Shown piece after piece: positions 7,534 through 11,349 of a stretch of DNA of 11,349 nt (position 1 is its first letter; the number at the start of each line of letters is the position of its first letter). Position numbers and translations under genes: made by a program. The notes beneath the pieces are model-generated. The model saw only the letters and a program-made list of their open reading frames with translations. It made no database searches and was not told the DNA's origin. Source of the DNA: an uncultured Lachnospiraceae bacterium (GTDB lineage: Bacteria; Bacillota; Clostridia; Lachnospirales; Lachnospiraceae); contig CAKRJP010000030.1 of NCBI GenBank assembly GCA_934351835.1, forward strand, positions 1 through 11,349. Reading direction: 5' to 3'.

Positions 7534-7545
7534 GGGACAGGTCCC
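7534..7545. repeat. GGGAC-AG-GTCCC palindrome
   Basis: GGGAC (7534-7538) and GTCCC (7541-7545) form a near-perfect 12-base palindrome, ending 5 bases before the candidate -35 of the next gene. It could be an operator or a fragment of an interspersed palindromic repeat. The sequence alone does not say which. Confidence 0.45.
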
Positions 7546-7550
7546 TTTAA

Positions 7551-7578
7551 TTGATAAAATCCGCATTTTTCATATGCT
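7551..7578 (+). promoter_or_regulatory. Possible promoter of the envelope gene cluster
   Basis: TTGATA (7551-7556) is a 5/6 match to the -35. TATGCT (7573-7578) is a 4/6 match to the -10, at 16-bp spacing. An overlapping alternative is the extended -10 TGC-TATCAT (7578-7583). A promoter is expected here because the previous transcript ends at 7516. Confidence 0.45.
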
Positions 7579-7616
7579 ATCATATCCAAAAATATTTTTG
7601 ATGAGGTGAGGAGTAT

Positions 7617-8792
7617 ATGGAAAAACAATTCCCAAAAAATGTAAAACAGATTGGAAACGTGAGTGATGAACCGAAGATTTATGTGGAAGATTATGTGACT
7701 ACATATCTGGACCAGTTACAGGAAACAGTGGGGGAGGAACCTGTGGCGTCGGTGCTGATTGGCGAATGGGTTACGGTCAAAGAACAGAAAGCAGTGTATA
7801 TATCCGGCGCAATTCGGCTGGAGGGCATTGAATTAAAGGGGAGAGAATTGCAATTAGAAGACGAGGCATTTGAAAAAATAGAAGAAGAGCGGGAAAAATA
7901 TTTCCCGAAGGAAACGGTTGTGGGCTGGTGTTTGATTTTTGAAGGACATCCATTGGGGATGATCCGGGAGACATCGAGGATACATGAAAAATATTTTAAG
8001 AAGGATCATTCGGTATTTATATGGAAAGATATCTTAAATGAAGAAGAAGTTTATTATGCATACAAATATGGTGAACTGATGCAGATGGGAGGCTATTATA
8101 TATATTATGATAGAAATCCGGAAATGCAGAATTATATGATCGGAACACGGAGACAGATTGGCGTGACTCCCAGTGAAGTGGTTGAGGATCGAGCTGCAAA
8201 GGATTTTCGTGTTGCAGTAAGAGACCAGATGCAGGTGAAAAAGAAAAAAGAGCGGAAGGGGACCGGCCGGGTGGCGAGCATAGCGCTAGCACTCTTGGTG
8301 CTGGTGATGGGTGTTTTGATGCTGAACAATTTTGACAAAATGAAGAGACTGCAGAGTTCACTGGAGACTGTGTCGAAAAATGTGACAGGTGAAACGTCTG
8401 CGAGTGTAAACCGCACAGAAGAAAAAAATACCTCTGGCATGAAAACGGCAGGTGGGGATCAGTCAGTGGATACAGAACAGTTGAAGAACAATATGGCTAC
8501 AAAAGACAGCGGTGACGGGCAGTCTTTGGGAGCGACAACAGAAGAAAGCACAGAAGAGGCATCGGAGACAATGTTGGAACAGAATACAGATGACAATGCA
8601 AAAACTGATGAAACGAAAAATGAAAGTCAGGGTGACAGTGAGGAGTATTATTATGTAGAGCGCGGGGATACACTGGATAGCATCAGCAGAAAATTGTATG
8701 GAGATAATTCGGGTATAGAATCAATTTGCAAAATGAACGGACTGTCGGATGGGAACCTCATTTATGTAGGACAAAAATTACTATTACCTTAG
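7617..8792 (+). CDS. Membrane-anchored LysM protein with JAB/MPN-like cytoplasmic domain
   Basis: This 391-residue protein is predicted to be single-pass. A cytoplasmic domain (about 20-180) is followed by a basic stop-transfer stretch (KKKKERKGTGR, 208-218), a membrane helix (219-237), a Ser/Thr/Glu-rich linker (about 245-343) and a C-terminal LysM domain (345-391: YVERGDTLDSISRKLYG to IYVGQKLLLP), which should bind peptidoglycan outside the membrane. The cytoplasmic part has a pattern like JAB/MPN (JAMM) domains: ASVLIGEW (44-51), KAVYISGAI (58-66), then VVGW (101-104) and SRIHEKYF (120-127), followed by a beta hairpin. The His-x-His-Pro and Asp ligands are absent, so any such domain would be inactive. 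ATG 7617 follows AGGTGAGGAG. The gene is first in a cluster with DUF5711-like and CvpA genes. LysM and topology are firm; the JAMM assignment is a by-eye inference. Confidence 0.85.
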   Translation: MEKQFPKNVKQIGNVSDEPKIYVEDYVTTYLDQLQETVGEEPVASVLIGEWVTVKEQKAVYISGAIRLEGIELKGRELQLEDEAFEKIEEEREKYFPKETVVGWCLIFEGHPLGMIRETSRIHEKYFKKDHSVFIWKDILNEEEVYYAYKYGELMQMGGYYIYYDRNPEMQNYMIGTRRQIGVTPSEVVEDRAAKDFRVAVRDQMQVKKKKERKGTGRVASIALALLVLVMGVLMLNNFDKMKRLQSSLETVSKNVTGETSASVNRTEEKNTSGMKTAGGDQSVDTEQLKNNMATKDSGDGQSLGATTEESTEEASETMLEQNTDDNAKTDETKNESQGDSEEYYYVERGDTLDSISRKLYGDNSGIESICKMNGLSDGNLIYVGQKLLLP

Positions 8793-8801
8793 TAAAAAAT
8801 A

Positions 8802-8810
8802 TGCTATACT
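8802..8810 (+). promoter_or_regulatory. Possible extended -10 promoter before the DUF5711-like gene
   Basis: TATACT (8805-8810) is preceded by TGC, an extended -10. I find no convincing -35 at 17 bp (TATTAC). A start near 8817 would give a leader of about 39 bases. It would let the second and third envelope genes be made independently of the first. Confidence 0.5.
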
Positions 8811-8855
8811 AAAATCTATATTCTATATAAATAAAATTAAATAACAGAGGAACAA

Positions 8856-10109
8856 ATGAAACGAAAAAAAAACAAAGATCTTCATGTGGTACAGGAAGTG
8901 GAAGATCCAACTGATAAATTAGTAGAAGAATTAATCAAAGAATTAAATGATGAGGATAATCCGGAAGCGGAGATGATCGAGGCGGCGAAAAGATTGAGGC
9001 ACGAACAGAGACGTAATCTCATCATTGGGGTGTTCGTACTGTTGCTTGCTGTAATAGGAATTTATCTGCTGATTAACCTGCAGACATACACAACCGCGAG
9101 GGTATCGGAGGTATATCCTATCAGCGGTGCCGGAAACAACAATTATCTTCAGTTTGAAGATGGTGTGCTGAAGTATAGCAGAGATGGTATTTCTTATCTG
9201 AATAAAAAAGGGGAAGAAGAGTGGAACCAGTCTTATCAGATTAAAACACCGGATGTGGTTCTGGGACATTCATCGGCTGTGGTGTATGATCGAAGTGGCA
9301 ATGACATTATGGTACTTCAGAAAGATGGCGTTAAAGGTGAGTTTGAGACGAATATGCCGATAGAACGTATTTCTGTATCCGGTCAGGGAATTGTAGGTGC
9401 AATCCTGAAAAACGGTGAATCTGCAATGGTCATGTGCTATGATGCAAAAGGAAATATAATCGTAGAGCACAAGACATCTCTGTCAGGGACGGGATATCCT
9501 ATGGACGTTGCGATGTCGGATGATGGAAAAACTATGCAGGTACTGTATCTTTATACACAGGAAGGAAAGATTACATCTAAAGTAATTTATTATAATTTCG
9601 GTGAGGCAGGAGAAGAAGAAACAGATCATCAGGTTATAGAAAAGCAGTATGAGAATACCATCATGGCCAGTGGATTTTATATGGATGATATGACTTCTGT
9701 AGCAATCGGCGATAATCAGATGAGTATTTTCCAGGGTAATGATAAGCCGAAGGAAACAGCCAGTGTAAAGATCGATAAAGAGATAAAAAGTGTATTTCAT
9801 AGTGACCAGTATATTGGATTTGTATTGAAGAATAAGAATAGCAGTGGATATGAATTGCGGCTGTATAATACCAATGGGAAACAGGTGATGTCAGAGAAGT
9901 TTGATGGAACCTATGATCATGTTAAATATGCTGATGACCAGATTATTATGTATGATGGCAAGAAATGTAGTATATATAAGAAAAACGGTATTCATAAATT
10001 CGAAGGCAGCATGGATAATAAGATATTGGAGATACTTCCGGTACCAGGAGTAAACAAATACATTGTGATAAGTACAGACGGAATGGAGAAGGTTCGTCTT
10101 GTAAAGTAA
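8856..10109 (+). CDS. DUF5711-like single-pass membrane protein, predicted beta-propeller
   Basis: The function is unknown. The 417 residues start with a basic segment (MKRKKNKD) and an acidic cytoplasmic stretch (about 13-40), then a basic HEQRR and one membrane helix (about 54-75). The roughly 340 residues that follow lie outside the membrane. They are rich in short beta strands with repeating YD/YN-x-NGK-like turns: VVYDRSGNDIMVLQKDG, VMCYDAKGNIIVEHK, LRLYNTNGKQVMSEKF and IYKKNGIHKFEG. This pattern suggests a blade-repeat (beta-propeller-like) fold and matches what I know of the DUF5711 family in Lachnospiraceae. ATG 8856 follows AGAGGAAC. It sits 63 bp after the LysM gene and 9 bp before the cvpA-like gene, with that gene's ribosome site overlapping its stop, so these two are coupled. 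A role in sensing or holding something at the cell wall is only a guess. Confidence 0.82.
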   Translation: MKRKKNKDLHVVQEVEDPTDKLVEELIKELNDEDNPEAEMIEAAKRLRHEQRRNLIIGVFVLLLAVIGIYLLINLQTYTTARVSEVYPISGAGNNNYLQFEDGVLKYSRDGISYLNKKGEEEWNQSYQIKTPDVVLGHSSAVVYDRSGNDIMVLQKDGVKGEFETNMPIERISVSGQGIVGAILKNGESAMVMCYDAKGNIIVEHKTSLSGTGYPMDVAMSDDGKTMQVLYLYTQEGKITSKVIYYNFGEAGEEETDHQVIEKQYENTIMASGFYMDDMTSVAIGDNQMSIFQGNDKPKETASVKIDKEIKSVFHSDQYIGFVLKNKNSSGYELRLYNTNGKQVMSEKFDGTYDHVKYADDQIIMYDGKKCSIYKKNGIHKFEGSMDNKILEILPVPGVNKYIVISTDGMEKVRLVK

Positions 10110-10118
10110 GGAGAATAT

Positions 10119-11078
10119 ATGGATTGGTTAGTATATGTAGTAGGCGCTATATTTGTGATAGGGATTATTACTGGTTTTTGCAGAGGTGCTATTAAAATAA
10201 CAGTATCTCTGGCAACAACGATTGTGACATTGGCAATTGTCTTTTTTGCAACACCTGTAGTTGCCAATCTGATTACAGACTTTACGCCAATGGATGAGGT
10301 GATAGAAGAAAAAGTTGCTTCGACAATATCGGATATTGCACTTTCGCAGTTGGGAATAGATTCATCAGATACGTCGGATGGAGAAAAAGCGTCCGGACTG
10401 ACAGAAGAAACTGTAAAGAAAGTTCTGGATGCAGCCGGTGTAAGTGAAAGTACACTGGAACAGTATGGAATTTCGGTAAAGGATATTGTTGAAGGAAAAG
10501 TGAACAGTGAAGATCTGTCAAAGTATGGGATTTCAAGTAATTTACTGGATGGATTAACGAACGGCAGTAAGGCTGAAGATGCAGATGGTACATCTGTGGA
10601 AGATGTGATTAACAATGCAGAGATTCCGCGGGATGTACAGATGACGGCTATAGAAAATGCAGATATGCCGCAGATTTTTAAGGATCTTCTGCGAGAGAAT
10701 AACAATAGTGAAACATATGAAGAACTGGGAGTAGATACATTTGCTCAGTATGTCGGAAAATTTCTGGCAAAAGCAATCGTGCATGTGGTGGCATTTCTTA
10801 TTACATTTTTAATAGTAACGATTATATTAAGGGCGATTATATTTGCGTTAGATTTCATAGCGGACCTGCCGGGAGTTGGAATTTTAAATCGTCTTGCAGG
10901 TGGTGTGATCGGAATTGCAGGAGCAGCAATCGTAGTGTGGGTTCTGTTTATGATAATTACATTGTTATATACAACATCTGTAGGTAAGAGCGTGTATGAT
11001 GCGATTCAGGCGCAGCCATATCTTCGGGTATTATATGAATATAATCCGATTATGAAATTAGCAACAATATTTAGATAA
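10119..11078 (+). CDS. CvpA-family membrane protein with large inserted loop
   Basis: This is a CvpA (colicin V production) family protein; its biochemical role is not settled, and family members affect envelope integrity. The 319 residues are about twice the usual CvpA length. The four expected membrane segments are visible at about 3-19, 26-52, 218-245 and 258-285, with the family-like DWLVYVVGAIFVIGIITGFCRGAIK start and the Gly-rich RLAGGVIGIAGAAIVVWV near the end. The extra length is an acidic, Ser/Thr-rich insert of about 165 residues between helices 2 and 3, holding two 20-residue repeats around YGIS (111-150). ATG 10119 uses TAAGGAG (10107-10113), which overlaps the stop codon of the preceding gene. 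It ends the cluster; a hairpin follows at 11101. The family call is good, but topology and function are unproven. Confidence 0.85.
   Translation: MDWLVYVVGAIFVIGIITGFCRGAIKITVSLATTIVTLAIVFFATPVVANLITDFTPMDEVIEEKVASTISDIALSQLGIDSSDTSDGEKASGLTEETVKKVLDAAGVSESTLEQYGISVKDIVEGKVNSEDLSKYGISSNLLDGLTNGSKAEDADGTSVEDVINNAEIPRDVQMTAIENADMPQIFKDLLRENNNSETYEELGVDTFAQYVGKFLAKAIVHVVAFLITFLIVTIILRAIIFALDFIADLPGVGILNRLAGGVIGIAGAAIVVWVLFMIITLLYTTSVGKSVYDAIQAQPYLRVLYEYNPIMKLATIFR
10449..10568 (+). repeat. Two tandem 20-residue repeats within the CvpA-like protein
   Basis: Residues 111-130 contain TLEQYGISVKDIVEG and residues 131-150 contain DLSKYGISSNLLDG. The shared pattern is L-x-x-Y-G-I-S-x-x-hydrophobic-hydrophobic-acidic-G at an exact 20-residue period. 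The DNA copies have diverged, so this is a protein-level repeat. Confidence 0.75.
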
Positions 11079-11080
11079 TG

Positions 11081-11097
11081 ATAATATGGAATATTAT
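11081..11097. repeat. AT-rich palindrome ATAATAT-GGA-ATATTAT
   Basis: A perfect 7-bp inverted repeat with a 3-base centre starts three bases after the CvpA stop codon. It is all A/T in the arms, so it would be a weak hairpin. It could be a binding site or simply base composition. Confidence 0.35.
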
Positions 11098-11100
11098 AAG

Positions 11101-11131
11101 AACAGCAGACATTGGGGTGTCTGCTGTTTGG
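11101..11131 (+). terminator. Intrinsic terminator of the envelope cluster
   Basis: AACAGCAGACA (11101-11111) and TGTCTGCTGTT (11118-11128) form a perfect 11-bp stem around a 6-base loop. The T-tract is poor (TTTGGCGTTT), so termination may be incomplete. It separates the cvpA-like gene from the downstream promoters. Confidence 0.75.
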
Positions 11132-11189
11132 CGTTTAAGAAGGCATTTATTCAATGAAGTAATGCTATTGATGCGTGTTGAGAAAAGTG

Positions 11190-11233
11190 TGAAAAATCTC
11201 CGTGAAAAATATCTCATGAAAAATTTGAAAAAG
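11190..11233 (+). promoter_or_regulatory. Repeated TGAAAAAT A-tracts, likely UP element
   Basis: TGAAAAAT occurs at 11190, 11203 and 11217, and TGAAAAAG at 11226, all on the plus strand and ending just before the -35 box at 11237. The last two A-tracts fall where UP elements bind the RNA polymerase alpha subunits (roughly -40 to -60). Such A-tracts also bend DNA. Confidence 0.55.
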
Positions 11234-11236
11234 TTC

Positions 11237-11264
11237 TTGACAATTCCTGTCGAGACATGATAAT
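11237..11264 (+). promoter_or_regulatory. Strong promoter, probably rRNA operon P1
   Basis: A perfect -35 TTGACA (11237-11242) and GATAAT (11259-11264, 5/6) are separated by 16 bp, with transcription starting near 11271. Its strength, the A-tracts upstream, the non-coding leader and the second TTGACA about 106 bp on are typical of the tandem promoters ahead of rRNA operons in this group. No rRNA sequence is in the window, so this identity is inferred. Confidence 0.7.
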
Positions 11265-11342
11265 ATATACAAGCTGTCGCGTGAGACAAGTCTGGAAAGC
11301 ACTGTGGCTCACAACTGACAACAAATTAGAATAAAAAAGTTG

Positions 11343-11349
11343 TTGACAA
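11343..11349 (+). promoter_or_regulatory. -35 box of a second tandem promoter, cut by the window end
   Basis: TTGACA (11343-11348) follows an A-rich stretch (AATAAAAAAGTTG), as at the first promoter. The -10 box would lie beyond the window. The 270 bases from 11079 to here hold no gene I can support. Confidence 0.6.

Noticed and set aside
7617..8792. Active JAMM metalloprotease
   Set aside because: The His-x-His-Pro motif and the downstream Asp needed for zinc are not present after VVGW.
9992..10705. Antisense open frame of 237 codons opposite the DUF5711-like/CvpA genes
   Set aside because: It is Ser/Thr-rich shadow coding opposite a well-supported membrane protein, with no promoter or ribosome site.
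11078..11260. Sixty-residue open frame on the plus strand after the cvpA-like gene
   Set aside because: It starts over the cvpA stop, runs through the terminator hairpin and the A-tract/promoter region, has no ribosome site and no recognisable protein features.
1..11349. Defence island, prophage, transposon or CRISPR array
   Set aside because: No transposase, integrase, repeat-spacer array or defence domain is visible; gene content is housekeeping plus an envelope cluster.

Overview
The window reads as a housekeeping chromosomal segment from a low-to-moderate GC Clostridia member, most likely Lachnospiraceae. The clues are Firmicutes-type AGGAGG ribosome sites, TTGACA/TATAAT promoters, transketolase split into two subunits, a dnaX-ybaB-recR cluster, a DUF5711-type membrane protein and a clade of 6-phosphofructokinase with a GGNG motif. 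I see no mobile element, CRISPR array, tRNA or phage gene. The placement is inference from gene content; no 16S sequence is in the window.

Layout: (1) 1-774, the 3' part of a transketolase C-terminal-subunit gene, closed by a long symmetrical hairpin that also ends the convergent map gene. (2) 909-1718 (minus), type I methionine aminopeptidase, divergent from (3) a plus-strand run from 1902 to 5627: 6-phosphofructokinase, DNA polymerase III gamma/tau (dnaX), the YbaB/EbfC nucleoid protein and RecR, tightly spaced and probably one transcript. (4) 5691-7453, a complete two-subunit transketolase with its own near-consensus promoter, a 13-bp gene overlap and a strong terminator. (5) 7617-11078, three envelope genes: a LysM protein whose cytoplasmic half looks like a degenerate JAB/MPN (JAMM) domain, a DUF5711-like single-pass membrane protein, and a CvpA-family membrane protein with a large inserted loop. 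(6) 11079-11349, a terminator and then A-tract-rich DNA with a strong promoter and the -35 box of a second one at the window edge, the usual look of a tandem promoter region ahead of an rRNA operon.

How the genes fit together: phosphofructokinase and transketolase supply glycolysis and the non-oxidative pentose phosphate pathway; dnaX, ybaB and recR serve replication and recombinational repair; MetAP trims nascent proteins. The envelope trio has no firmly known job. The observations most worth following are the predicted inactive JAMM domain joined through a membrane helix to LysM, the CvpA loop with tandem YGIS repeats, and the phosphofructokinase whose donor-site residues are neither the classic ATP set nor the classic PPi set.
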